Source: an uncultured Christensenella sp. (GTDB taxonomy: Bacteria; Bacillota; Clostridia; Christensenellales; Borkfalkiaceae). From it: a DNA stretch of 50,070 nucleotides. The notes under the pieces are model-generated. The model saw nothing but the letters and a program-made list of their open reading frames with translations, was not told the DNA's origin and made no database searches. The translations under genes and the position numbers were made by a program. Below are positions 23,955 to 32,410 of the stretch, one piece after another. The DNA lies in contig CAJTJC010000010.1 in assembly GCA_910576655.1 (NCBI GenBank), positions 25,566 through 75,635 of the forward strand, given 5' to 3'. Positions within the stretch are counted from its first letter, which is position 1, and each line of letters opens with the position of its first letter.

Positions 23955-25814
23955 TTATATCATATCTCCGTACTCGTTGTAAAACTTATCCAACTGGAAT
24001 TTTATAACTTCGAGCTTTTTTATAAGCTCGTTCACCTTTAAGTAATCTGAGGCAATTTCGGGGTTGGCAAGCGCGTCGTTAATTTCGCGTTCGGCAGCCT
24101 CGTATTGCGCGATATCCGCTTCCAGCTTTTTCAAACGCTGTTTTCTGCGCTCTTCTTCGGCGCGGTCCTTTGCGGAACGGTGACCCGACGGCTTCTTTTC
24201 GACGACAGACGGCGCCGCTGCGTTTATCCGCTTTGCCTCGTTGTAGCTTTCATAGCCGCCTTCGTAGCACGTAAGTTTGCCGTTTTCGATTTCCGCAACC
24301 CTTTCGGCGAGCGCGGAAATAAAGTATCTGTCGTGCGATACGAATATCAGCGTCCCGTCGAATTGCTTTAATGCCGTCTCTAAGCCCTCGCGAGCGGGCA
24401 GGTCGAGATGGTTAGTCAGCTCGTCGAGTAAAAGTACGTTTCCTCTATCGCATTCGAGTATACAAAGCGCAAGCTTAGCCCTCTCTCCGCCCGAAAGCGA
24501 GCTTACCTTTTTCTGCATATCCTCGGCAAACAGTCCGCAACGGGCAAGCGCGCTGCGCGCCTCGGTCTGCGTGTACCCGATGTGCCTTTCCCAAAGCTCG
24601 GCAAGCACCGTGTTTTCGCCGTTAAGGTTCGCCGACTCCTGGTCGTAAAAAGCGTATTTTACGAACCTGCCCGAGGTTACCGCATTGTTGCCGCCAATAA
24701 TCTCTTTTAATAGCGTACTTTTCCCAGCGCCGTTTTCACCTACTACGGCGATTTTATCGCCGCGCTTTACGCAGAGGTTGCCGTCCGATATAAGCGTTTT
24801 ATCACCGCGCACGAGATTGAGCCCCGCAATTTCCAAAACCTGCTCGTACGGCTGAACATCGTATTCGAAACAAAACGAGGGCGGTTTTTGCGGCGGCAGC
24901 GGCTTTTCCGCAATTTCCATTTTTTCAAGCTGCTTTACTCTGCTCTGCGCAGATTTCGCCGTGGAAGCGCGCGCAAGATTTCTATCCACGTAGTCCTGCA
25001 ATTTTGCGCGTTCCTCCTGCTGCGCCTCGTAATCCTTCATTAAACGCGCAAATCTTTCCGCTTTGAGAATTTTATATTTGGAATAGTTACCCGTAAAGGA
25101 AGTCAGGCGCTTACGCTCTATTTCAAGTATGCGCGTAACCGTTTTATCAAGAAAATATCTGTCGTGCGATACCGCTAAAATAGCGCCTTTGAAATTCTGC
25201 AAATAGTCTTCGAGCCAGAACAGCGTAGATATATCGAGGTGGTTCGTAGGCTCGTCCAAAATAAGCAAATCGGGACTTTCAAGCAAGAGCCGCGCAAGCT
25301 TCAAACGCGTTTTTTCTCCTCCCGAAAGCGTGTCTATAATCCTGCCGTACATCTTTGCAAAGCCCATTCCGTTTAAGACGGTCTTAATTTTTACTTCTAC
25401 GTTAAAGCAGTCGTGCGCGGCCACGAATTTATTCAGGCTTTCTATTTTTGAGGAAAGCGCGTCGTAATCGCGGCTCTGGAACACAGCAAGCGCAAGTTCG
25501 GCAGAAAGCGCGGATAATTTTTCTACCGCGTTCAACTCTTCTCTGAAAATTTCAAGCATTTCCGCGTATACGGTGTTGCCGCTTTCATATCCGCCGTTCT
25601 GCTCTAAATAGCCGATTTTAAGTCCGTTTTTCCTTAATACCGAGCCGGCGTCCGCTTCGAGCTCGCCGAGAATAAGCTTTATCAGCGTGGTCTTGCCCTC
25701 GCCGTTTGCTCCTATCAACCCGACGCGCTCACCCTCGTTGAGTGCGAACGATACGTTTTCGAATATTAAGTTACCTCCGTAGCCGAACGCTACGTTATCA
25801 AGAGTTATAAGCAT
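23955..25814 (-). CDS. ABC-F family ATPase (ribosome-associated type)
   Basis: The 619-residue protein has two fused ABC domains and no membrane segment. Walker A sites are GANGEGKT (residues 36-43) and GENGAGKS (about 354-361). Signatures are LSGGEKTRLKLARLL and LSGGERAKLALCIL, with DEPTNHLD and DELTNHLD Walker B regions; the second has L in place of P. An arginine/lysine-rich interdomain linker and a C-terminal coiled coil (EERRKQRLKKLEADIAQYEAAEREI) match Uup/YdiF-like ABC-F factors, which act at the ribosomal E site. An antibiotic-resistance role is possible but not indicated. It starts just four bases after the reconstructed radical SAM stop. Confidence 0.93.
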   Translation of the reverse strand: MLITLDNVAFGYGGNLIFENVSFALNEGERVGLIGANGEGKTTLIKLILGELEADAGSVLRKNGLKIGYLEQNGGYESGNTVYAEMLEIFREELNAVEKLSALSAELALAVFQSRDYDALSSKIESLNKFVAAHDCFNVEVKIKTVLNGMGFAKMYGRIIDTLSGGEKTRLKLARLLLESPDLLILDEPTNHLDISTLFWLEDYLQNFKGAILAVSHDRYFLDKTVTRILEIERKRLTSFTGNYSKYKILKAERFARLMKDYEAQQEERAKLQDYVDRNLARASTAKSAQSRVKQLEKMEIAEKPLPPQKPPSFCFEYDVQPYEQVLEIAGLNLVRGDKTLISDGNLCVKRGDKIAVVGENGAGKSTLLKEIIGGNNAVTSGRFVKYAFYDQESANLNGENTVLAELWERHIGYTQTEARSALARCGLFAEDMQKKVSSLSGGERAKLALCILECDRGNVLLLDELTNHLDLPAREGLETALKQFDGTLIFVSHDRYFISALAERVAEIENGKLTCYEGGYESYNEAKRINAAAPSVVEKKPSGHRSAKDRAEEERRKQRLKKLEADIAQYEAAEREINDALANPEIASDYLKVNELIKKLEVIKFQLDKFYNEYGDMI

Positions 25815-25817
25815 ATT

Positions 25818-26668
25818 TTAAAAATCCCACTCAGGAATATAAGACGTGCGCGAGCTGTCCAAATCCTGTACGAATACGTTTTTAAGCCCGTACTCCTCTA
25901 CCGCGGCAAGCACCCTGCCGTATTCGCGTTTGGTTACGGGCGCTGCAATTCTTTGTAGTTATCTATTTCTCCGAACGGCGTGTACTGCCCCATCAAGCTG
26001 AAATACACTCCGTCGGGCAACGTCGAAACGAATTTAACGATATTAATCGAATCATAAGCAGCAAGCGGCAACACGAGATGACGGACGATACAGCCCGAAA
26101 GCATTTTGCCGTCGCAGCGCATTTTCAACGGCTTTTGCGCCATAAACTCTATCGCGGGCAGGGCAAAGCTCGCGTAATCGCCGCGACCCGTATAGCGTTT
26201 TGAAAGCGCGACATCTAAAAATTTTAAATCGGGCAGAAAAATATCGACGAACCTGTCCGCCCTTTTAAGGTTTTCCACCGTCTCGTAGCCGTGTGTATTG
26301 TAAACGATAGGCACGCTCGGTCTGTAATTTTCAAGCGCAAGCTCTATGTCGGACAAATAGTGCGTCGGATTTACAAGATTAATATTTTCCGCGCCGTTAT
26401 CCTCTAATTCTTTAAAAATGTCAGCAAGTTCTTTTACTGTTACGTCCTTTCCGCGCGTATTCCTCGAAAGCTCGAAATTCTGACAGAACACGCATTTCAG
26501 CGAGCAGCCGCAAAAAAACACGCAGCCGCTGCCTTTTTCAAAGGATATAGGCGGCTCCTCGAAAGGGTGCAGATAATATTTCGCAATGCGAACTCCCTTA
26601 ACCCCGCAGTAACCGCTTTTAAGTTGTCTGTCCGTCCCGCAGGATACGGGACACTGCGCACATTTCAT
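25818..26668 (-). pseudogene. PflA-like radical SAM protein with a C-terminal frameshift
   Basis: The open frame (25934-26668, 244 residues) is a radical SAM protein with the CSLKCVFCQN cluster motif at about residues 55-64 and an N-terminal cysteine set (CAQCPVSCGTDR...YCG). It belongs to the PflA-like/MMP-type pyruvate-formate-lyase-activating homologues. It stops after KELQRP, but the next frame continues with TKREYGRVLAAVEEYG and ends in the family's usual SYIPEWDF at 25818. Restoring one C in the CCC run near 25937 joins the frames into 283 residues ending four bases before the ABC-F ATG. So either a very recent mutation or a sequencing error removed one base. The transcript is predicted leaderless. 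The substrate is unknown. Confidence 0.88.
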
Positions 26669-26674
26669 ACGGAT

Positions 26675-26703
26675 ATTATAATTTAAACGAATGATAATTG
26701 CAA
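26675..26703 (-). promoter_or_regulatory. Promoter of the radical SAM gene (leaderless)
   Basis: TTGCAA (26703-26698), a 17-base spacer and TATAAT (26680-26675) are followed by ATCCGT and the ATG at 26668. No ribosome binding site fits between them. Confidence 0.8.
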
Positions 26704-26710
26704 GTTTTGT

Positions 26711-26739
26711 TTGACATTATTTGTTTTTTGTGTTATATT
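26711..26739 (+). promoter_or_regulatory. Promoter of metK
   Basis: TTGACA (26711-26716), a 17-base spacer and TATATT (26734-26739) lie just upstream of the SAM riboswitch. Confidence 0.85.
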
Positions 26740-26744
26740 GATTA

Positions 26745-26832
26745 AAACCTATAAAGAGTGTGCGAGAGAACGGCTCTTAGACCACACAGCAACCTGCAAC
26801 GCAAGGTGCTAACGCCGAGGACTATGGGAATT
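26745..26832 (+). promoter_or_regulatory. SAM-I (S-box) riboswitch aptamer
   Basis: The conserved core CAGCAACCTG and AAGGTGCTAACGCC is present. A P1 helix CCTATA/TATGGG (26748-26753 with 26823-26828) and the GAG-AGAACGG-CTC P3 arm surround it. This is the S-box pattern that binds S-adenosylmethionine and ends transcription when SAM is plentiful. A terminator follows at 26847-26868, before metK, so SAM synthesis is under feedback control. Confidence 0.92.
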
Positions 26833-26846
26833 ATAAAGTTAAATTA

Positions 26847-26868
26847 CCCCGCTCTCGGCAGAGCGGGG
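26847..26868 (+). terminator. Riboswitch-controlled terminator before metK
   Basis: The stem CCCCGCTCT/AGAGCGGGG with loop CGGC is followed by TTTAATACATTTT. It forms the off-state of the S-box leader. Confidence 0.85.
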
Positions 26869-26893
26869 TTTAATACATTTTAAGAGGAAACTT

Positions 26894-28051
26894 ATGAAAA
26901 AATTATTTACAAGCGAAAGCGTGACCGAGGGACACCCCGACAAGCTCTGCGACGCGATTTCAGATTCAATCGTCGACGAAATTTATAAAAATGATAATAC
27001 CGCAAGGTGTGCGGTAGAGTGCTGCGCCGCCTACGACAGGTTGGTTATTATGGGCGAGGTAACGACTACCGCCACCGTCGATTACGAGGCAATCGCGCGC
27101 AGAACCATAAAGGAAATAGGCTACACGTTCGGTTCGTTTGCCTACGATAAGGTAAACGTCACCGTTGCGATACACAATCAAAGCCCCGACATTGCTATGG
27201 GCGTTGACAGCTCGTTGGAAAATAAAAACGGCGGCGATGCCGAAGACTTGCTTGGGGCGGGTGACCAAGGAATGATGTTCGGTTATGCCTGCCGTGAAAC
27301 CGAAGAGCTTATGCCCCTTCCCATTGCACTCTCTCATAAGCTTGCCGAATGTCTGGCAAAAGCAAGAAAAACGGGACTTCTGCCCTACTTGCGCCCCGAC
27401 GGAAAAACTCAGGTTACCGTCGAATATGACGGTAAAACGCCAAAGCGCATAGACACCGTAGTGGTATCTGCGCAGCACGACGGCGCAGTAAAGCAAAGTA
27501 CGCTTAAAGAGGACTTGAAAAAATACGTTATTGCCAATCTGCCATCAAAGCTTCTCGATAACGATACCAAATTTTTCATTAATCCTACGGGACGGTTCGA
27601 GATAGGCGGTCCGGAGGGCGACAGCGGACTGACGGGAAGAAAAATTATAGTAGATACCTACGGCGGAAGATGCGCACACGGAGGCGGCGCGTTTTCGGGA
27701 AAGGACCCCACAAAGGTTGACCGTTCGGCAGCATACATGGCAAGATATATATGCAAAAACGTAGTTGCCGCCGGACTTGCGGACGAAATCGAATTGCAGG
27801 TTGCTTACGCGATTGGCGTTTCCCGCCCCGTTTCCGTTTTCGTAGATACGTTCGGCACAGGCAAGCTTGCCGACGGAAACATCGCCGATATAATCACAAA
27901 TGAATTCGACTTACGCCCTTACGCAATTATTAAACAGTTGGGACTGCGCGCCCCCATTTACAGGCAAACCGCAGCATACGGTCATTTCGGAAAAAGCGGG
28001 TTTAGTTGGGAACGCGTCGATAAAGCCGAAACCTTGAAAAAATATTTATGA
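26894..28051 (+). CDS. metK: S-adenosylmethionine synthase
   Basis: MetK makes SAM from methionine and ATP. The 385-residue protein has the N-terminal ESVTEGHPDKLCD, GAGDQGMMFGYA (about residues 117-128) and the GGGAFSGKDPTKVDRSAAY signature (about 262-280). Length is standard. AAGAGGAAACTT precedes ATG 26894. It is under an S-box riboswitch, and its stop overlaps the comF start (ATGA). Confidence 0.98.
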   Translation: MKKLFTSESVTEGHPDKLCDAISDSIVDEIYKNDNTARCAVECCAAYDRLVIMGEVTTTATVDYEAIARRTIKEIGYTFGSFAYDKVNVTVAIHNQSPDIAMGVDSSLENKNGGDAEDLLGAGDQGMMFGYACRETEELMPLPIALSHKLAECLAKARKTGLLPYLRPDGKTQVTVEYDGKTPKRIDTVVVSAQHDGAVKQSTLKEDLKKYVIANLPSKLLDNDTKFFINPTGRFEIGGPEGDSGLTGRKIIVDTYGGRCAHGGGAFSGKDPTKVDRSAAYMARYICKNVVAAGLADEIELQVAYAIGVSRPVSVFVDTFGTGKLADGNIADIITNEFDLRPYAIIKQLGLRAPIYRQTAAYGHFGKSGFSWERVDKAETLKKYL

Positions 28052-28752
28052 GCTTTAAAGGTTTTATAAAGGAAGCCATCTTCCCATCCCGCTACACGTG
28101 CGACGTATGCGGCTACGAAACCTTTGGCGAAAACCTTTGTCCCGACTGTATTAAAAACACCGTATTCAACGACAAAGTTTTTTGCCCTATCTGCGGCAGA
28201 AAAACCGTTCGCCCCGAAATCTGCCTGGAATGTAAGGCGAAGCCGCCGCTATTCGAAAGCGCGGTTTCCGCTCTCGTTTACGAAGGCTCGGCAATCTCGC
28301 TTATTCATAAATTCAAAAACGGCGCGGCGTATCTCAAAGACTATTTTGCCGACTTGATTGTTAAAAAGCTTACCGAACTGCCAGAGTTTGACGCAGTTGC
28401 ATTCGTTCCCATGACTAAAAAAGCGGAGCGGAAGCGCGGCTACAATCAGGCAAGGCTGCTTGCCGAAAGCATTTCTGAAAGGGTTAACGTACCCGTTGCA
28501 GACTTCGTCGAAAAAATCAAAGACACCGACGAACAGAAATCGCTGTCCCGAAAGGAACGCGCAAAGAACCTTGCCAATACCTTTAAGGCGCAAAGCGGCA
28601 GACCGCTTCTCTATAAAAACGTGCTGCTCGTGGACGACGTTCTGACTACGGGCGCGACTGCCGACGCAGTATGCTTAAAACTATTCCAAGCGGGCGCGGC
28701 TAAGGTTTTTCTCGCAACCGTCGCGTCGGTAGAATATAAACCGAACAAATAA
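28048..28752 (+). CDS. comF: ComF-family phosphoribosyltransferase-like protein
   Basis: This 234-residue protein has two zinc-finger cysteine pairs at the N-terminus (CDVCGYETFGENLCPDC and CPICGRKT...CLEC) and a C-terminal PRTase fold with VLLVDDVLTTGATA. ComF is needed for natural transformation in Bacillus and related bacteria. In many Clostridia it occurs without a full competence set. It is translationally coupled to metK by a 4-base overlap, an unusual partner. comEC is about 5 kb away. A strong terminator follows. Confidence 0.92.
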   Translation: MSFKGFIKEAIFPSRYTCDVCGYETFGENLCPDCIKNTVFNDKVFCPICGRKTVRPEICLECKAKPPLFESAVSALVYEGSAISLIHKFKNGAAYLKDYFADLIVKKLTELPEFDAVAFVPMTKKAERKRGYNQARLLAESISERVNVPVADFVEKIKDTDEQKSLSRKERAKNLANTFKAQSGRPLLYKNVLLVDDVLTTGATADAVCLKLFQAGAAKVFLATVASVEYKPNK

Positions 28753-28775
28753 CCCCGAAGCTTTACTTCGGGGTT
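28751..28775 (+). terminator. Terminator of metK-comF
   Basis: The ten-pair stem AACCCCGAAG/CTTCGGGGTT starts at the comF stop and is followed by ATTTGTT. Confidence 0.85.
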
Positions 28776-28802
28776 ATTTGTTCGATACCGTAAAAAGCGG
28801 TT

Positions 28803-29216
28803 TTACATCTCGATAGTTTCTACCTTCAAATCGCAATAGCATTCTGCTTGACGGCATATAAATTTCAATACGCAATAATCGGGGTCAGTCACACCCTTTT
28901 TATAAAACAGGCTGTCGCCGAAACGCCAAATCGCGTCTTTCGTAACCTGGTCGGTACAAACCTGCATTTCGCCTATTATGGTAACGCCTTGATACTTGAA
29001 TCTTCCACGGTTATAAAAATAGATACAAGCCTTTTCATTCGCCAAAAAATGTTTTATTTTATTCGACGAAGTGTTCGTAGAGAAATAAATTTCGTTTCCG
29101 TCAATTTTGCGGGGAGCAAGCATTGCTCTGATTACAGGATACCCTTGCTCGTTAACCGATGCGATAAACGCCGTTTTTTGTTTTGAAATAAATTTAAAAA
29201 TTTGTGCCTTATCCAT
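28803..29216 (-). CDS. Pyridoxamine 5'-phosphate oxidase-like flavin-binding protein
   Basis: The 137-residue protein has the split-barrel pattern of the PNPOx-like/general stress protein 26 group: FISKQKTAFIASVNEQGYPVIRAML, the IYFSTNTSSNKIKHF strand-turn, and KACIYFYNRGRFKYQGVTIIGEMQV. Such proteins bind FMN or F420-like cofactors, and many have no known substrate. GAGGATAAA precedes ATG 29216, placed right after the stop of the double-GNAT gene. True vitamin B6 biosynthesis is unlikely, because the protein is shorter than PdxH. Confidence 0.85.
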   Translation of the reverse strand: MDKAQIFKFISKQKTAFIASVNEQGYPVIRAMLAPRKIDGNEIYFSTNTSSNKIKHFLANEKACIYFYNRGRFKYQGVTIIGEMQVCTDQVTKDAIWRFGDSLFYKKGVTDPDYCVLKFICRQAECYCDLKVETIEM

Positions 29217-29223
29217 TTTATCC

Positions 29224-30207
29224 TCACTGTAATTTTTTCTTTAAATAAACCATATCCTTTAAAACAACGCCGCCTTCCGTAATAACGTGGTCGTAATTGT
29301 CTGTAAAAAAATTTTCGACGGTATGTGAAACCTCAAACCCGCACCGTTGATAAAACGGCAAAGTTAAAGGACTTTTACCCGTACCAACCGACAGGACGTC
29401 GTAACCGTCCTTAAAGTGCGTAACGATAAAATTAATCAGCTTTTTACCGTAACCGCAGCGTTGATATTCGGGAAGCACTGCAAGATTTTTTATTTCCAAC
29501 ACACCGCAGCCTTCGTCAGTCACCGCAATTTCGCCCTTGACGCCACAGCGGTCTATCACGAACATTCTGCACCGTTGCAGATACTTTTCAACCATTTCAC
29601 GCTGCTCGTCCGCAAGCAGCAGTAAACGTATATAATTTTCTTTATCGAAAACCTCGTAAATTCTCGGCTTCAATGGATATTCAAGCTGTAAATCAAACGG
29701 CTCCTTTTCAATGTGCGCGGCGTCGGGCGCACTTGCCGAAACGCAACCGTACTTTTTATAAGCTGAAATGCTTTCCTCTGCCGAATGTGCGGAAACGTAA
29801 AGCTTTTCAGCCCCGAAATTTTCCGCCTCTATACAGGCAAGCGTAAAAAGGCGTTTGCCTATCCCTTTTCTTCTGAACGGCTTGGAAACGTACAATTCTG
29901 CTAAATCCGCATATTTATTTTCGCCACCGAAAAGCCGTCCGTCGATAAGAGCAAACCCGACGACCTCCCCGCCAATTACCGCAAGCACGGCAACAGAACC
30001 GCATTTGACCCCGTCTATTATTTTTTTTGCGACCGCCCTGCGCTGAGACAAATTCCAATCCTCGGTATAACTGACGGGCGTCAACTTATAGATTCCGTCA
30101 ATAAAGCGCCAGCATCTGCTTACGTTTTGATTTAAAATAAAATTATCAAGCGAACAGACGTTAAAATTATCCTCGTCCGCTTTTAAGTACGATACTCCGT
30201 CAATCAA
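29224..30207 (-). CDS. Tandem GNAT acetyltransferase (two GNAT domains)
   Basis: The 327-residue protein contains two complete GNAT cores. The first has RRKGIGKRLFTLACIEAENFG (about residues 112-132) and ends in ISAYKKYGC. The second has YQRCGYGKKLINFIVTHF (about 243-260) and ends in LPFYQRCGFE. Each has the R/Q-x-x-G-x-G/A acetyl-CoA loop, so both may bind acetyl-CoA. The start is TTG 30207 with AGG upstream, which is the DUF1622 stop region. Fused pairs can acetylate small molecules or proteins; the substrate is unknown. It is 8 bases before the PNPOx-like gene. Confidence 0.85.
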   Translation of the reverse strand: MIDGVSYLKADEDNFNVCSLDNFILNQNVSRCWRFIDGIYKLTPVSYTEDWNLSQRRAVAKKIIDGVKCGSVAVLAVIGGEVVGFALIDGRLFGGENKYADLAELYVSKPFRRKGIGKRLFTLACIEAENFGAEKLYVSAHSAEESISAYKKYGCVSASAPDAAHIEKEPFDLQLEYPLKPRIYEVFDKENYIRLLLLADEQREMVEKYLQRCRMFVIDRCGVKGEIAVTDEGCGVLEIKNLAVLPEYQRCGYGKKLINFIVTHFKDGYDVLSVGTGKSPLTLPFYQRCGFEVSHTVENFFTDNYDHVITEGGVVLKDMVYLKKKLQ

Positions 30208-30214
30208 TACAAAC

Positions 30215-30625
30215 CTACATATCTTCTTTATCGGATTTTTTGCTTTTCAAATCCTGCGTCAACGGAGTCTTTATATCGTGAAGCTGCTCGTCGGAAAGAC
30301 TTCCGTTTTTGCGCTCTATTTTAATTTCCCACTGTATAAGGAACGTAAGCGCAGCGCGCAAAAGAATTATCGCACCGAGAATAAGCAGCTCGTTCCATTC
30401 GCGGACTATGACCGTACGCAACAGCTCTCCTCCCATTTTAAATTCCAGTGAAAGAGCAATCCCCTCTGCAAGCTTAAGCCGCGTATGAGGCTGACGCTTT
30501 ATCAGACCTATAACGGCAAGCACGACCGTGTATATCAAAATTACGATACCGATTAACTCGACAAATAATACAAGATAATTTACTATTAAATCGAACACCT
30601 CGGAAACGCTTTTAAAAAATTCCAT
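30215..30625 (-). CDS. DUF1622-family membrane protein
   Basis: The 136-residue protein has two or three membrane segments (about residues 17-40, 67-75 and 82-100) and the DUF1622 core RLKLAEGIALSLEFKMGGELLRTVIVREWNEL. It ends in a charged cytoplasmic tail. No function is known for the family. ATG 30625 with GGTGGA before it is preferred over GTG 30634. A promoter lies just upstream, and the GNAT and PNPOx-like genes follow closely, so the three probably form one transcript. Confidence 0.85.
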   Translation of the reverse strand: MEFFKSVSEVFDLIVNYLVLFVELIGIVILIYTVVLAVIGLIKRQPHTRLKLAEGIALSLEFKMGGELLRTVIVREWNELLILGAIILLRAALTFLIQWEIKIERKNGSLSDEQLHDIKTPLTQDLKSKKSDKEDM

Positions 30626-30646
30626 TTCATCCACCGCTTTTTTATA

Positions 30647-30675
30647 ATTGTAACACTTATAATTCCTTTTGGCAA
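30647..30675 (-). promoter_or_regulatory. Promoter of the DUF1622-GNAT-PNPOx run
   Basis: TTGCCA (30675-30670), a 17-base spacer and TACAAT (30652-30647) on the minus strand precede the DUF1622 gene. Confidence 0.75.
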
Positions 30676-30984
30676 GTCTTTACATTAAGCGAAAAAGCAA
30701 TCCAGCACATCAAGGGCATTTAACAAGCATCTGCAAGAATCATTCCTACGCTTAATTGCTTTCGTCCTGCTCGGCAGGCGCACTCATTTAAGATTTATTA
30801 ATATTTGCATTAAAAAAGCAAATTCTCCCAAAAGTAAAAACGCGGATATTTGATTATCTTCATATATACTCACCCTGTATTACTGTTTATCGCGACAACA
30901 TATACTATCACAAGCAAACACTTCTTTCGACAATATATCTTTATTGTACTTCTGCCCAAAATTAAATGTTTTTGGTTTTTTTAT
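30676..30984. other. Intergenic region without a recognisable gene
   Basis: About 310 bases separate the DUF1622 promoter from the LysR fragment. The only visible structures are a small hairpin (CCTGC-TCG-GCAGG, about 30767-30779) and a weak inverted repeat of CGAAA..GCAAT. The stretch is AT-rich like the LysR fragment next to it and looks like decayed sequence. Confidence 0.6.
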
Positions 30985-31350
30985 TTATAAGTTTTCTTGC
31001 AGCCGTTTCAAAAAGATTTCCGCACACTTCGGAAATACCTGATACTTTTTCCACGCAATATAAAGATGCGATATGAGTTCGGGATAGAGCGGACGGAAAC
31101 ATAAATTGGAGTTTCCAGTTGTGTTTAAGATTTTATCCAAACTGACTGCATATCCGAGACCTTCTTCCACGAGCAATGACATATTATACAAAAGATTGCC
31201 CGTAGCGACGATATTCAATTCTTCTTCACTTTTTTGGAACCATTTGCCTATTTTGTTTTTACCTATCGACTGACGGGAACGAATAATCGGTTTGTCCCAT
31301 AAATCTTCGGGCGTAATATATTCTTTTTCGGCCAGTTCTCTTAATTCCAT
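30985..31350 (-). pseudogene. C-terminal fragment of a LysR-type transcription regulator
   Basis: The 121 residues match only the second half of a LysR effector-binding domain: LRELAEKEYITPEDLWDKPIIRSRQ, then GLGYAVSLDKILN and CFRPLYPELISHLYIAWKKYQVFPKCAEIFLKRLQ. The winged-helix DNA-binding domain and first effector lobe (about 170 residues) are absent, and no frame upstream encodes them. It cannot work as a regulator. An AGAGG by chance precedes the first ATG. The AT-rich base use differs from the core genes. Confidence 0.7.
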
Positions 31351-31461
31351 TTTTTACCTCTATTTTTGACAGTTACCAAAGTTTTTTCTCTCAACTTATT
31401 TATCAAAATATCTTTTACCTTTCGCTCTATATTAAGTCTCCGACAAACGGGAAGTTGTATG

Positions 31462-31809
31462 TTAAACGATGTTTTCGCCTAATATTATTTTAGGCATTGT
31501 GGTTAAACACCTATTCCAACGTTTATAGAATTTTTCTACACCGAGTTTTGAGACTCTTGCATGAGCTTCTTCATTTTCCAGCACCCAATATAAAACATAT
31601 GTTACCTTGCCGACATTTCTCGTGAGTCGAACAGGCAATTCACCCTCTTTAACAGCATTAAAATCTTTTTGTCGGTGAGTACGTTTTATATAGTGTACAT
31701 CAATAACACCATCTTGGTTCAAATAAAATTCTGCTACTTCTCTCATTAGTTCTTCAATTTCATCTAACTTGGTAAGTTTTGCCTCATATATGCATATTTC
31801 ATTAAACAT
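31462..31809 (-). CDS. Small antibiotic-biosynthesis-monooxygenase-like (dimeric alpha-beta barrel) protein, tentative
   Basis: The 115-residue protein reads MFNEICIYEAKLTKLDEIEELMREV, then FYLNQDGVIDVHYIKRTHRQKDFN and a YVLYWVLENEEAHARVSKLG segment. The strand-helix-strand pattern with a late VLENEEAH helix suggests the ferredoxin-like ABM/Dabb fold, but I do not firmly recognise the family. ATG 31809 is chosen because GAGGATATATTTT lies before it; the longer TTG start (31824) would cover that site. The LysR fragment follows, so this may be the remaining target or neighbour gene of a lost regulator. Confidence 0.6.
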   Translation of the reverse strand: MFNEICIYEAKLTKLDEIEELMREVAEFYLNQDGVIDVHYIKRTHRQKDFNAVKEGELPVRLTRNVGKVTYVLYWVLENEEAHARVSKLGVEKFYKRWNRCLTTMPKIILGENIV

Positions 31810-32081
31810 AAAATATATCCTCAAATTACTGTTTATCGTACAATTATTATAGCAAAACCAAAATACTTAATCAAGCAAACAGTAAGGCACTCCGAGATTT
31901 CTCTTAAAGTGCCTTTATCGCTATTTTGTAAAGTTGCCGTTCTCATCACGCTTTTGAGTTTGCCACGCCGTAGTAATGGGCGGTTTCGGTAGTATGTCTT
32001 TAATGGTTATGCTCACACCAAAACTTTCATACAAAAGAAAAAGTACGAACTCACTTTGGCGTGTATCGTACAATTCCCTAA

Positions 32082-32169
<88 letters not shown>

Positions 32170-32256
32170 GTAAATATTAAATTGTTGTGAGAGCGGGCAA
32201 ATGCGGAGCATTCGTCGCATCGAAGCACGCAGTGCTTTCCCCTCTATCGTTTAATA

Positions 32257-32285
32257 ATTCTATCAAACGCAGGTAATGTTGTCAA
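32257..32285 (-). promoter_or_regulatory. Promoter of tRNA-Ser
   Basis: TTGACA (32285-32280), a 17-base spacer and TAGAAT (32262-32257) on the minus strand lie about 88 bases before the tRNA. A small hairpin (GAAGCAC/GTGCTTT, 32221-32238) lies in the leader. Confidence 0.8.
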
Positions 32286-32381
32286 TTATTTTTCGCCGAC
32301 TGCAAATTAGTTTTTTATTATCTTTGTACTCGACGGTACCAAAGGAATAGTCGACGCATTAAATGTAAATTCCATTACACG

Positions 32382-32410
32382 AACTGGAACTGCAAAATGC
32401 AGTTCCAGTT
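32382..32410 (-). terminator. Perfect hairpin at the end of the MATE gene
   Basis: A 13-pair perfect stem (AACTGGAACTGCA/TGCAGTTCCAGTT, loop AAA) overlaps the MATE stop. The T-run (AATTTTTTT) is on the plus-strand side, so it is a better plus-strand terminator. On the minus strand it can still end MATE transcription, though no U-tract follows. Confidence 0.5.

Noticed and set aside
31882..31915. AAGGCACT/AGTGCCTT hairpin as terminator of the tRNA-Ser transcript
   Set aside because: It lies more than 160 bases past the tRNA, and the T-rich tail is on the plus strand, so it cannot be assigned to a gene with confidence.
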